Part shown: positions 1-6,245 of the stretch, in pieces
How the letters are laid out: each line of letters opens with the position of its first letter
How positions within the stretch are numbered: the first letter of the stretch is position 1
Assembly (NCBI GenBank): GCA_945873015.1
Contig: CAMCBY010000204.1
Coordinates: 1 to 7,319 of the forward strand
Length of the DNA stretch: 7,319 bases
DNA from: Klebsiella pneumoniae
Lineage (GTDB): Bacteria > Pseudomonadota > Gammaproteobacteria > Ga0077536
Direction of reading: 5' to 3'
Made by a program: the position numbers and the translations under genes
The notes under the pieces: generated by a model
The model's database searches: none
Seen by the model: only the letters and a program-made list of their open reading frames with translations
What the model was told of the DNA's origin: nothing

Positions 1-2
1 TG

Positions 3-1136
3 GCGCGGGTCACACGACGCGTGGAGGCGGACATCGGCGCCGGGCGCTGTAACGGTGTGGCCTTACGCGTCGCGCGTCACGGCCAATGGGTGCTGGATGT
101 GTGCGAAGGGTATGCCGATCGTGATGCCGGCATGCCGCTCGAACCGGACGCGGTGTTTCATCTCATGTCGCTGAGCAAGGCGCTGACCGCGGTCGTCGCG
201 CTGAAAATGATCGAAGACGGTCTCTTCCACCTGACCACGCCGATAGCCGAATTTATTCCTGAATTCGGCCGTGTCGATAAACACGACATCAATGTTTTTC
301 ATGTGTTGACCCACACCGCTGGCCTGCCGATGGACACCCCCGGCGTGACGCCTGAAGTGATTGCCAATCTCGAGCAATATGCCGCCTGGACTTTCGATCG
401 GCCGGCCAGTGGCCGGCCCGGCGAGCAGGTGGCTTATTCGGTGCTGGTTGCGCATTCGGTGCTGGGGCTGTTCATGCAGCGCGCCAGTGGACGCACGTTT
501 GCCGAGCTCATGCACGAGCAGTTGTTCGCGCCGCTCGGCATGCGCGATACCGCGTTCGGACCGCGGGCCGATCTCATGGCGCGGCGTTGTCCACTGCAAG
601 CAGCGTCCTATCTGTTATCGCCCGAGCATCAACAGGCTGCGAATATCGCCGCCACCCATATCGCCCGTATCAGTGCTTACGCCACGCAGCCCCACGCGGT
701 GGTGCCCGGCGGCGGCGCATTCTCGACCCTGGCGGACATGTGGCGCTTCACCGAGATGCTGCGCCGGGGCGGTGAACTCGATGGCCAGCGCATCCTGTCG
801 CCGGCGATGCTGGAACTTGCGACGCGCAACCACACCGGCACGCTGCCCAATCAGATCTTCAAATGGCTGTTTGCCGGCCGGCATTGGGTGGAATGTCCGG
901 CCTATCTCGGCCTTGGCCTGTGGGGCCGTGGCGAGCAGCCGACGCCGGGTCCGTTTGGCGCTCTCAATTCGCCCCGCACCTTTGGCTGCATCGGCCGTGG
1001 CACGACCTTGTTCTGGATAGACCCGGCACGGGATCTGTCGCTGCTGTTGCTGACCACCGGCCTCATGGACGAAGCGGACAATTTTGTCCGTTACCAAACC
1101 TTGTCGGATCTGGTGGTATCGTCGCTGGTGGAATGA
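3..1136 (+). CDS. Serine hydrolase, beta-lactamase/family VIII esterase fold (5' end outside window)
   Basis: This is a probable serine esterase or amidase of the penicillin-binding-protein/class C beta-lactamase fold. Residues are counted from the GTG at 21. The nucleophile motif SxxK is S50-L-S-K53 in a typical FHLMSLSK context. H98-T-A-G-L is the conserved HTxGL segment. Y139-S-V occupies the YxN position, and a GGGAFST...D..RF block follows in the C-terminal half. W301-G-R resembles the WGG region of family VIII esterases. The usual third motif (HGG/KTG) appears to be C323-I-G325, inside a stretch that otherwise matches the family (FGxxGxG...xDPxRDL). The frame is open back to base 3, the GTG at 21 has no ribosome binding site, and about 15-30 N-terminal residues usual for the family are missing, so the true start is probably upstream. 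No signal peptide can be judged. The substrate is unknown. The family is secure; esterase rather than peptidase or lactamase activity is a guess. Confidence 0.88.
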   Translation, partial: ARVTRRVEADIGAGRCNGVALRVARHGQWVLDVCEGYADRDAGMPLEPDAVFHLMSLSKALTAVVALKMIEDGLFHLTTPIAEFIPEFGRVDKHDINVFHVLTHTAGLPMDTPGVTPEVIANLEQYAAWTFDRPASGRPGEQVAYSVLVAHSVLGLFMQRASGRTFAELMHEQLFAPLGMRDTAFGPRADLMARRCPLQAASYLLSPEHQQAANIAATHIARISAYATQPHAVVPGGGAFSTLADMWRFTEMLRRGGELDGQRILSPAMLELATRNHTGTLPNQIFKWLFAGRHWVECPAYLGLGLWGRGEQPTPGPFGALNSPRTFGCIGRGTTLFWIDPARDLSLLLLTTGLMDEADNFVRYQTLSDLVVSSLVE

Positions 1137-1140
1137 GAGC

Positions 1141-1161
1141 GCGCGGCTAGAGCCGCGCTTT
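1141..1161 (+). terminator. GC-rich hairpin with short T run after the serine hydrolase gene
   Basis: A perfect 8-bp inverted repeat, GCGCGGCT / AGCCGCGC, lies at 1141-1148 and 1151-1158, four bases after the hydrolase stop codon. TTT and then GACTT follow. The stem is very stable, but the T run is short, so it may be an intrinsic terminator, an attenuating hairpin, or a 3'-end stabiliser. It separates the hydrolase from the M20 gene, which then would need its own promoter in the next 50 bases. I see no convincing -35/-10 pair there. Confidence 0.5.
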
Positions 1162-1197
1162 GACTTGACGACGGCCGCCGCGCACGGCCCAGTGACC

Positions 1198-1203
1198 GAG
1201 GAA
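1198..1203 (+). promoter_or_regulatory. Ribosome binding site fixing the M20 peptidase start
   Basis: GAGGAA lies 6 bases upstream of the GTG at 1210. It favours this GTG over the ATG at 1084, which would overlap the preceding gene by 53 bases, has no such site, and would put a Trp/Arg-rich extension before the signal peptide. Confidence 0.7.
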
Positions 1204-1209
1204 CGAATC

Positions 1210-2685
1210 GTGGTAGACAAACCAGGCCGGCTCAAGCGTACATCGTGTGCGCTCTTTCTCACGTTGTTACTGGCCGGCGTGAGCCACGGCGCCAGTTGCG
1301 AGACGGAGGCGGCAGCGAGCAGCGATTGCCCGCGTGCCATGAGCTTGTCAGCCGCCGAAATTGAAGCCGAAGCGGTGTGCCTGCTCCGTCATTACGTGCA
1401 GATAGACACCACCAATCCACCGGGCAATGAGCTCGCCTCTGCGCGTTTTCTTGCCGCCTTGCTCGCACGCGAAGGCATCACCGCCACCTTGTATGAATCC
1501 GCACCGGGCCGCGCCAATCTGTATGCACGCCTGCGCGGCGACGGCAGTCACAAGGCCCTCATGCTGGTCCATCACATGGATGTGGTGCCGGCCCCGGCGC
1601 AGGAGTGGTCGGTGCCGCCGTTCGATGGCTTATTGCGCGACGGTTATCTGTGGGGCCGCGGCACACTCGATAACAAAGGGCCGGGCATCATGGAGTTGCT
1701 GTCGTTCGTGATGCTCAAACGATTGGCGGTGCCGCTCTCGCGCGATGTGGTGCTGCTGGCGGTGGCGGACGAAGAGCAGGGTGGTGGCAAGGGCGCACGG
1801 GCGATGGTGGCCGAGCATTTTGACGTGCTTGAGGACGTCGAGTTTGCTTTGAACGAAGGTGGCGCCCTGTTGCAGTTCGAAGATGGTCACACCCTCAATG
1901 CGGTCGAATTCGCGCAGAAGGTGCCGTTGTGGTTGAAGCTCACCGCACACGGCCCGGCCGGGCATGCGTCCATGCCCAAACCGGAGGCCGCCACGCATCG
2001 CCTGGTGCGTGCGCTGGCGCGCCTCGAGCAGTTTCAGTTTCCCGTGACGGTGGTGCCGGCGGTGCAGCAGGTGTTCAACGGCCGCGCCGCCAAGATGCCT
2101 GCGGCGAAAGCGGCACCGTATCGTGATCTCGCCACCGCGTTGCGCGAGCCGGCGTTTCGCGACGAGTTCATGAAAGACTCGCGTAACGCGGTAATGGTGC
2201 GCAATACGCTCGCCATCACCATGCTGAGTGGCAGCAACAAAGAAAACGTCTATGCGCCCGATGCAAGTGCGGTGCTCGACTTGCGGCTGTTGCCGGGCCA
2301 GGAGCCCGCCCACGTGATCGATGAAATCAAACGCGTGATGCAGGAACCGGAGATTGAGATTGAAACGCTGCTGTCATCGACCGCGCATGCGTCAGCGCTG
2401 GATACGCCGATGATGGCCGCTATCACCGCGCTGATTCAGCGCCACCAGCCCGGTGCCGAGGTCACGCCCAATTTCATCGGTGGCTTTACCGATTGCAATA
2501 CCTTTCGCGCCAAGGGCATCACCTGTTATGGCTTCATGCCGATGCATCTGCCGATGCAGGAAGTCGAGCGTGTGCACGGCCGTGACGAGCGGATTGCGGT
2601 AAGCGAGCTGGTGCAGGCGACGTTGCTGTTGTACGAACTGGTGGGTGATGTCGCGGCGCGTGTGCCCGCCGCCACGGCGCCCTGA
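1210..2685 (+). CDS. Exported M20-family zinc metallopeptidase, PM20D1-like
   Basis: This predicted dizinc hydrolase of the M20/M25/M40 family (491 residues from GTG 1210) cleaves a peptide or N-acyl amino acid bond. Residues 1-29 form a Sec signal peptide: a basic start (KPGRLKR), a hydrophobic core (ALFLTLLLAG) and a likely cleavage near SHG/A; no lipobox cysteine is placed correctly. All expected catalytic positions are visible: H122-M-D124 (first metal ligand and its partner), D154 in GTLDNKG (bridging ligand), E188-E189 in DEEQGG (general base and ligand), E216 in NEGG, and H456 in ERVHGRDE. The lid/dimerisation domain spans about 237-390 and contains GHASMPKPE. The order and spacing resemble mammalian PM20D1 and bacterial relatives, which hydrolyse N-fatty-acyl amino acids, but a periplasmic carboxypeptidase is equally possible. 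It lies 73 bases after the serine hydrolase gene and converges with the RidA gene. Confidence 0.93.
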   Translation: MVDKPGRLKRTSCALFLTLLLAGVSHGASCETEAAASSDCPRAMSLSAAEIEAEAVCLLRHYVQIDTTNPPGNELASARFLAALLAREGITATLYESAPGRANLYARLRGDGSHKALMLVHHMDVVPAPAQEWSVPPFDGLLRDGYLWGRGTLDNKGPGIMELLSFVMLKRLAVPLSRDVVLLAVADEEQGGGKGARAMVAEHFDVLEDVEFALNEGGALLQFEDGHTLNAVEFAQKVPLWLKLTAHGPAGHASMPKPEAATHRLVRALARLEQFQFPVTVVPAVQQVFNGRAAKMPAAKAAPYRDLATALREPAFRDEFMKDSRNAVMVRNTLAITMLSGSNKENVYAPDASAVLDLRLLPGQEPAHVIDEIKRVMQEPEIEIETLLSSTAHASALDTPMMAAITALIQRHQPGAEVTPNFIGGFTDCNTFRAKGITCYGFMPMHLPMQEVERVHGRDERIAVSELVQATLLLYELVGDVAARVPAATAP

Positions 2686-2693
2686 CAGCGCCG
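2675..2693. terminator. Hairpin around the M20 stop codon in the convergent junction
   Basis: The inverted repeat CGGCGC (2675-2680) / GCGCCG (2688-2693) has a 7-base loop that contains the M20 stop codon. Its position between two convergent genes, 19 bases past the RidA stop on the other strand, suits a terminator or 3'-end structure for either transcript. There is no T run on either side, so intrinsic termination is doubtful. Confidence 0.3.
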
Positions 2694-2707
2694 CAGCAAC
2701 GAACCGT

Positions 2708-2730
2708 GCGCTCAGCGCGGTTTGACCGCG
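2708..2730. repeat. Two overlapping inverted repeats at the RidA 3' end
   Basis: GCGC-TCA-GCGC (2708-2718) is centred exactly on the RidA stop codon. A second perfect repeat, CGCGGT-TTG-ACCGCG (2716-2730), covers its last codons. The two share bases 2716-2718, so only one can form at a time. Neither is followed by a T run. They may fold the 3' end of the RidA transcript or simply reflect high GC. Confidence 0.3.
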
Positions 2731-3233
2731 ATGACTTCGATTTCAACCAGTGCGCCGGGTAGCACCAGCGCCGCCACCTGCAGGGCGCTGCGCGCCGGTT
2801 TGTTGGGCTGTTCGGGGGTGCCGAAAAACTTCGAGTAGCCGGCCATGAGGCCAGCGAAATCGACTTTATTTTCCTTGCTCGGGTCGCCAACCATAAACAC
2901 CGTCATCTTGACCACATGGCTCATGTCGAGGCCGAGTCGTGCGAGTGAACTCTTGATGTTGTTCAATGTGCTGACGGTCTGGGCTTCCATGTCGCCAAAA
3001 GACGCCACGCTGCCCTTGGGCGCATTCTTGTCGATCACGGTCGGTAGCGCGCCGCTGACGTAAACCGTATCGAGATCGCCGCGCACGGTGACCGCCGCCG
3101 AGATCGGAAAAGGATTGCCATCGGGCAACGGTGTGCGTACCACGTCATCGGCGGCGAGGGCGTTACACGCCAGCGCGCTGCAGGCCAGCGCCAAGCCCAA
3201 AGCACGAAACCCTTGCAGGTGATTGAGTTGCAT
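2712..3233 (-). CDS. Exported RidA-family (YjgF/YER057c/UK114) protein, probable imine deaminase
   Basis: RidA proteins hydrolyse reactive enamine/imine intermediates released by amino acid metabolism to keto acids and ammonia. The protein has 173 residues, about 45 more than cytosolic RidA, because of an N-terminal signal peptide (hydrophobic 11-27, cleavage likely after A25-L-A27). Cysteines at 18 and 23 do not sit in a proper lipobox. The Rid domain follows: VSGALP (59-64, equivalent to TSGQIP in E. coli), the KMTVF strand (109-113), and the signature P146-A-R148-S-A-L...V-E164-I-E. R148 and E164 correspond to E. coli Arg105 and Glu120. The position of Tyr17 appears to be Ile44, and Cys107 is Ala150, so it is not the standard RidA subgroup. 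A good AGGAG precedes the ATG. The gene starts 24 bases after the flavoprotein gene, implying one operon and a shared job. The family is certain; the deaminase activity is inferred from R148. Confidence 0.93.
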   Translation of the reverse strand: MQLNHLQGFRALGLALACSALACNALAADDVVRTPLPDGNPFPISAAVTVRGDLDTVYVSGALPTVIDKNAPKGSVASFGDMEAQTVSTLNNIKSSLARLGLDMSHVVKMTVFMVGDPSKENKVDFAGLMAGYSKFFGTPEQPNKPARSALQVAALVLPGALVEIEVIAVKPR

Positions 3234-3242
3234 CGTCCTTAT

Positions 3243-3247
3243 CTCCT
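3243..3247 (-). promoter_or_regulatory. Ribosome binding site of the RidA-family gene
   Basis: AGGAG on the minus strand lies 9 bases before the ATG at 3233, inside the 24-base gap after the flavoprotein stop. It supports the ATG that includes the signal peptide. Confidence 0.6.
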
Positions 3248-3257
3248 CTCGTTGAAT

Positions 3258-4823
3258 TCAAGACTGGCCGCCGCGTGCGGCACGCGCACTCAGCATACCC
3301 ACCGCGCGTTGCGCGGATAACATCGCACCTTCCTGCCAGCCCGGCATCTGGCTGAGATTGGCAGTGGCAAAATACACGCGCTGGTCGGGCTGATTGAGCA
3401 GGCGGTAATCGTCGGGCGAGTTGCCGTCGTCGCCTTCCCATTCCAGCGTCCACGGCCCGAGGCTGTAGGGAATTTTGTGCCAGGTGACGTTGATGCCGTG
3501 GCGCAGCAGCTTCGAGCAACCGGGATGTACTTGTTCGATGGAGGCGGCCGCGTAGGCGATACGTTCGGCCAGCGGTTTGTCGCCGAGGCGCTGGCCGGCT
3601 TCGCCATTGGCATAGGCGCCGACCACGATGCCGGTGTCGGACTGAAAGCCGTGGCTCGGGTACCACACCAGACCCGCGTCGTTCTTCACATAGGAAATGC
3701 CGCCGTACACCTGTTGCGCTTCCCAGAAGCGCGGCGCTTCAAACGCGACTTTCAGGGAATGATCGTATTTGACCCGCCGCAGCGCAGCGCCAACCTCGGC
3801 CGAGAAGTCGCTATCGATATTCGCGAGGATGTTGAAGGGCAGGGTCGAGATCACATAGTCGGCCTCGACGCTGGCGGTGCTGCCATCGGCGAGGTGTTTA
3901 TAGGTGACGCTCACACCGCGCTCGCTGTGGCGCAAGGCCAGTACCTCTGCGCCGCGTTTGATATCGGCGTCGAGGCGCGTTTCAAAGGCGAGCGGAATAC
4001 GATCCATGCCGCCCACTGGCTGCAGCATGGTGGCCTGCCAGTCGACGAATTCATCGAACAGGATGGCGATCCACAGGTCGGCATCGAGTAACTCGTGCAT
4101 GGACAAGGGCGCAACTGCCACACCCTTGCGATCGAATGCGCCGGGGGTCTGCTGGTAGCCGGCCCGCTCAGAGCCGCGATACTCACCGTCCTTGTCCAGA
4201 TCGCCGTAGATCTTCAGGAACTCGACCATACGATCACGATCGTCAAGGGTCAGTTGATCGTCCAGGCGGCCGCGATTGATGGCCTTGCTCAACAGTTCAG
4301 TGAGATGGCCGCGGGTATCGCTCATCGCCTGGCGGATGCGGAACGGCTGACCGCCAAACACGCGCTCGGAGCACATGAAGGCGCTACGGCTCTGGTTGAC
4401 CTCGGTCTCCAGCGCCACGCCGAACTGGCGACAATAGCCGAGCACGGTCTGGTGGTGGCTGGGCAGACGCGCGGGGCCTGCATTGAAGTATTCGCCATCG
4501 GCGAAGGCGCAGGTTTGCACACTGCCGTCGGTCATTTCGACACGCGTGCCGCGGCGCACGGTCCAGTTGCGGCCGCCAACCCGTTCGCGTGCTTCGAGCA
4601 CGGTCACGGCATAACCGGCCTGGCGCAGTTCCCAGGCCGCGACCAGTCCCGCGATGCCCGCGCCGAGGATCACGACCCGTGTGCCAGTCGGCGCGGGTGC
4701 GACCGACAAAGGCGCGGGTGGATGGGCGTCGCCGGTCATGCCGAGCGCACGCATGGAGGTATAAGCCGCGCCGAAACCACCCAGGGCTGCGACGCGCGCG
4801 AAGAACTGTCGGCGCGTGGTCAT
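3258..4823 (-). CDS. Tat-exported FAD-dependent amine oxidase, L-amino-acid-oxidase-like
   Basis: This flavoprotein oxidase or dehydrogenase (521 residues) probably oxidises an amino acid or amine to the imine. The N-terminus is a twin-arginine signal (TTRRQFFARV, then a moderately hydrophobic stretch to about 30), so it folds with FAD before export. A Rossmann motif G54-A-G-I-A-G59 leads to E77-A-R and R81-V-G-G-R85, the standard amine oxidase FAD-binding start. N114-A-G-P-A-R119-L-P matches the GPxRxP segment of snake-venom L-amino acid oxidases, whose Arg binds the substrate carboxylate. LVWYP (385-389) and P494-G-W496 match that family's active-site aromatic positions. The usual C-terminal FAGE motif is F485-A-T-A here, so the FAD-contacting Glu is absent. 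An EF-hand-like DxDxDG...E stretch occurs at 208-219. The gene has its own GGAG site, lies 81 bases after the P450 gene and 24 before RidA. The substrate is unknown. Confidence 0.92.
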   Translation of the reverse strand: MTTRRQFFARVAALGGFGAAYTSMRALGMTGDAHPPAPLSVAPAPTGTRVVILGAGIAGLVAAWELRQAGYAVTVLEARERVGGRNWTVRRGTRVEMTDGSVQTCAFADGEYFNAGPARLPSHHQTVLGYCRQFGVALETEVNQSRSAFMCSERVFGGQPFRIRQAMSDTRGHLTELLSKAINRGRLDDQLTLDDRDRMVEFLKIYGDLDKDGEYRGSERAGYQQTPGAFDRKGVAVAPLSMHELLDADLWIAILFDEFVDWQATMLQPVGGMDRIPLAFETRLDADIKRGAEVLALRHSERGVSVTYKHLADGSTASVEADYVISTLPFNILANIDSDFSAEVGAALRRVKYDHSLKVAFEAPRFWEAQQVYGGISYVKNDAGLVWYPSHGFQSDTGIVVGAYANGEAGQRLGDKPLAERIAYAAASIEQVHPGCSKLLRHGINVTWHKIPYSLGPWTLEWEGDDGNSPDDYRLLNQPDQRVYFATANLSQMPGWQEGAMLSAQRAVGMLSARAARGGQS

Positions 4824-4830
4824 GGTTGAG

Positions 4831-4834
4831 CTCC
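4831..4834 (-). promoter_or_regulatory. Ribosome binding site of the flavoprotein gene
   Basis: GGAG on the minus strand lies 7 bases before the ATG at 4823. It supports the start that gives a complete twin-arginine signal peptide. Confidence 0.5.
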
Positions 4835-4857
4835 GAGGTCAGGCTGCGATATATGCC

Positions 4858-4884
4858 GACAGGATGGCAATCGCGACGCCTGTC
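4858..4884. repeat. Inverted repeat in the P450-flavoprotein gap
   Basis: GACAGG (4858-4863) and CCTGTC (4879-4884) form 6-bp arms around a 15-base spacer. They lie in the 81-base gap between the P450 stop and the flavoprotein start, next to a small AT-rich patch (gatatat, 4849-4855). It could be an operator, a processing hairpin or chance; no clear promoter hexamers accompany it. Confidence 0.25.
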
Positions 4885-4904
4885 TGTCCAGAGCTTCTCG
4901 CGTT

Positions 4905-6131
4905 TCAGACCTGCCAGCGCAGCTCCAGCGCCGGCATGCTCGCGACAATGCCGCCGTTGGTATGCAGTTCGGCGCCCGGCGCCAGCTCGAAGTCAGGGAT
5001 ACGCCGCAACCACTCCTGCAAGGTGATGACCAGTTCCAGACGCCCCAGGATCGCGCCCGGGCAGCGGTGAATGCCGTGGCCGAAAGTCGCGAGTTGCACC
5101 GTGCGCCGGCCGGGGTCGAAACGCAGCGGGTCGGGAAAGATGTCGGGGTCGAGGTTGTAGAGCATGGTGGCGGCGGTGACCATGTCGTCGCGCTTCAAGC
5201 TCACGCCTTCAAATTCCATGTCGTGACGCACGCGGCGGCTCATCACCACGATGGGAAAGCGGCGCGTGAATTCGGTCGCCGCACCCTGCAGGCGGGCGGG
5301 GTCATTCAGCAGTGCCGCGCGTTCCTCGGGATGGCGGGCCAGATAGGCGAGCACAAATACCAGCAGCGACGCGACGGTATCGAGCCCCGCCATACACAGG
5401 TGAATGGCAGCTCCGACCGCTTCTTCGTTGGAGATGCGCTCACCATCCACAACCAGATTGGCAATCGCACTCAGCATGTCGCCGCCATCCTGGCCACGAC
5501 GGCTGGCGAGCACCGGCGTGAGATAGTCGGCGAGCGCATTGAAGGCCTGCTGACGCGCTATCACATCGGCGCCGCGTACGGTCTCGGCGGTCCACTCGGC
5601 GAGCATTTCGCGATCTGCGAGCGGCAGACCGACGAGGTCGAGAAAGACACTGAGCGGCAATACATCGGCAAAATCGCGCACCACTTCGCAGTGGCCACGC
5701 TGTTGAAAACTTTCTATCAGCGCAATCGCGCGCGCGCGAATTGCCGCTTCGTTGTCGCGCACCACACGCGGCGACAGTCCGACGTTCAGAAACTGGCGAA
5801 ACTGACTGTGCACAGGCGGGTCCTTGATCAAGGCACCCAGAGGTTGCTGCGCGCCGACCGCGCGCGGCACGCCAAACGCATCGACCGAAAAATGATCGGA
5901 GTCCGACAACACCGTGAGTACACTCGCGCCGCGGCTGACGACCCAATGACCACCATTGCGTGGTGTCCACATCAAGGGGTAGGGCATTTCATGGCGAAAG
6001 CGCAGCCACGCTTCGAAATAATCCTCGCCCGCTGCGTGAGGGGCATAGATATCGAAGTCGACCACGCGCTCGGCTGGCACGTGATGCGGGAGCGCGTAGT
6101 GCGTGCCGCGCGTGTGTAGTGCTTCGTTCAT
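4905..6131 (-). CDS. Cytochrome P450, CYP101 (P450cam)-like monooxygenase
   Basis: This is a soluble class I bacterial P450 (408 residues) that hydroxylates a small, probably hydrophobic substrate using electrons from a ferredoxin. The start is the ATG at 6131, preceded by GGGGGAGA at a 6-base spacing; a longer GTG start at 6197 has no such site. The heme loop is F350-G-H-G-I-H-R-C357-P-G, with Cys357 as the axial ligand. The I-helix oxygen-activation motif is A248-G-L-D251-T252, and the K-helix ExxR is E287-F-T-R290. R112, R299 and H355 match the P450cam heme-propionate contacts. The N-terminal HVPxxxVxDFDxYxP, GGHW and C-terminal EWLxRIPDFxxAPGA stretches also match P450cam, and numbering agrees with it. 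Pocket positions differ: Gln96 for Tyr96, Gly87 for Phe87, His244 for Leu244, Met247 for Val247 and Met297 for Asp297. It is therefore unlikely to be a camphor hydroxylase. No redox partner gene is visible. Confidence 0.96.
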   Translation of the reverse strand: MNEALHTRGTHYALPHHVPAERVVDFDIYAPHAAGEDYFEAWLRFRHEMPYPLMWTPRNGGHWVVSRGASVLTVLSDSDHFSVDAFGVPRAVGAQQPLGALIKDPPVHSQFRQFLNVGLSPRVVRDNEAAIRARAIALIESFQQRGHCEVVRDFADVLPLSVFLDLVGLPLADREMLAEWTAETVRGADVIARQQAFNALADYLTPVLASRRGQDGGDMLSAIANLVVDGERISNEEAVGAAIHLCMAGLDTVASLLVFVLAYLARHPEERAALLNDPARLQGAATEFTRRFPIVVMSRRVRHDMEFEGVSLKRDDMVTAATMLYNLDPDIFPDPLRFDPGRRTVQLATFGHGIHRCPGAILGRLELVITLQEWLRRIPDFELAPGAELHTNGGIVASMPALELRWQV

Positions 6132-6137
6132 GGCCGG

Positions 6138-6145
6138 TCTCCCCC
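6138..6145 (-). promoter_or_regulatory. Ribosome binding site fixing the P450 start
   Basis: GGGGGAGA on the minus strand lies 6 bases before the ATG at 6131. This decides against the upstream in-frame GTG at 6197 and ATG at 6188. The resulting N-terminus also aligns with P450cam without an extension. Confidence 0.6.
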
Positions 6146-6245
6146 GAGAGTCGTGCCAGTCTACAGGGGCACTGCGTGACGGCGCCATGACCGGCACATG
6201 GGGAGCAGCAACGCTACCTGTTCAGGGGGGCGCGCTGACCGCAGG

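Noticed and set aside
1160..1194. TTGACT/TTGACG as a -35 element for the M20 gene
   Set aside because: The hexamers look good, but the region 16-18 bases downstream is GC-rich with no -10-like sequence.
1084..1209. 42-residue N-terminal extension of the M20 peptidase from an ATG at 1084
   Set aside because: It overlaps the preceding gene, spans the 1141-1158 hairpin, has no ribosome binding site and would bury the signal peptide. The GTG at 1210 has a good GAGGAA.
615..1340. Minus-strand 241-residue open frame across the hydrolase and M20 start
   Set aside because: It spans two convincing plus-strand genes and the hairpin between them; its composition is that of a shadow frame.
3477..4829. 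Plus-strand open frames of 204 and 244 residues opposite the flavoprotein
   Set aside because: Both are antisense to a well-supported flavoprotein gene, with low-complexity composition and no recognisable domain.
4962..6119. Long 385-residue plus-strand open frame opposite the P450
   Set aside because: It is antisense to a P450 with every family motif intact, resembles no family and is a typical high-GC shadow frame.
6176..6197. Imperfect inverted repeat GTGaCGG / CCGgCAC as an operator
   Set aside because: It has one mismatch per arm pair and an 8-base centre, in a GC-rich region where such repeats arise by chance.
6132..6245. Promoter for the P450 in the gap after NIPSNAP (minus-strand TAGACT as a -10)
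   Set aside because: No acceptable -35 lies at the right distance. A promoter may exist but cannot be supported by reading alone.
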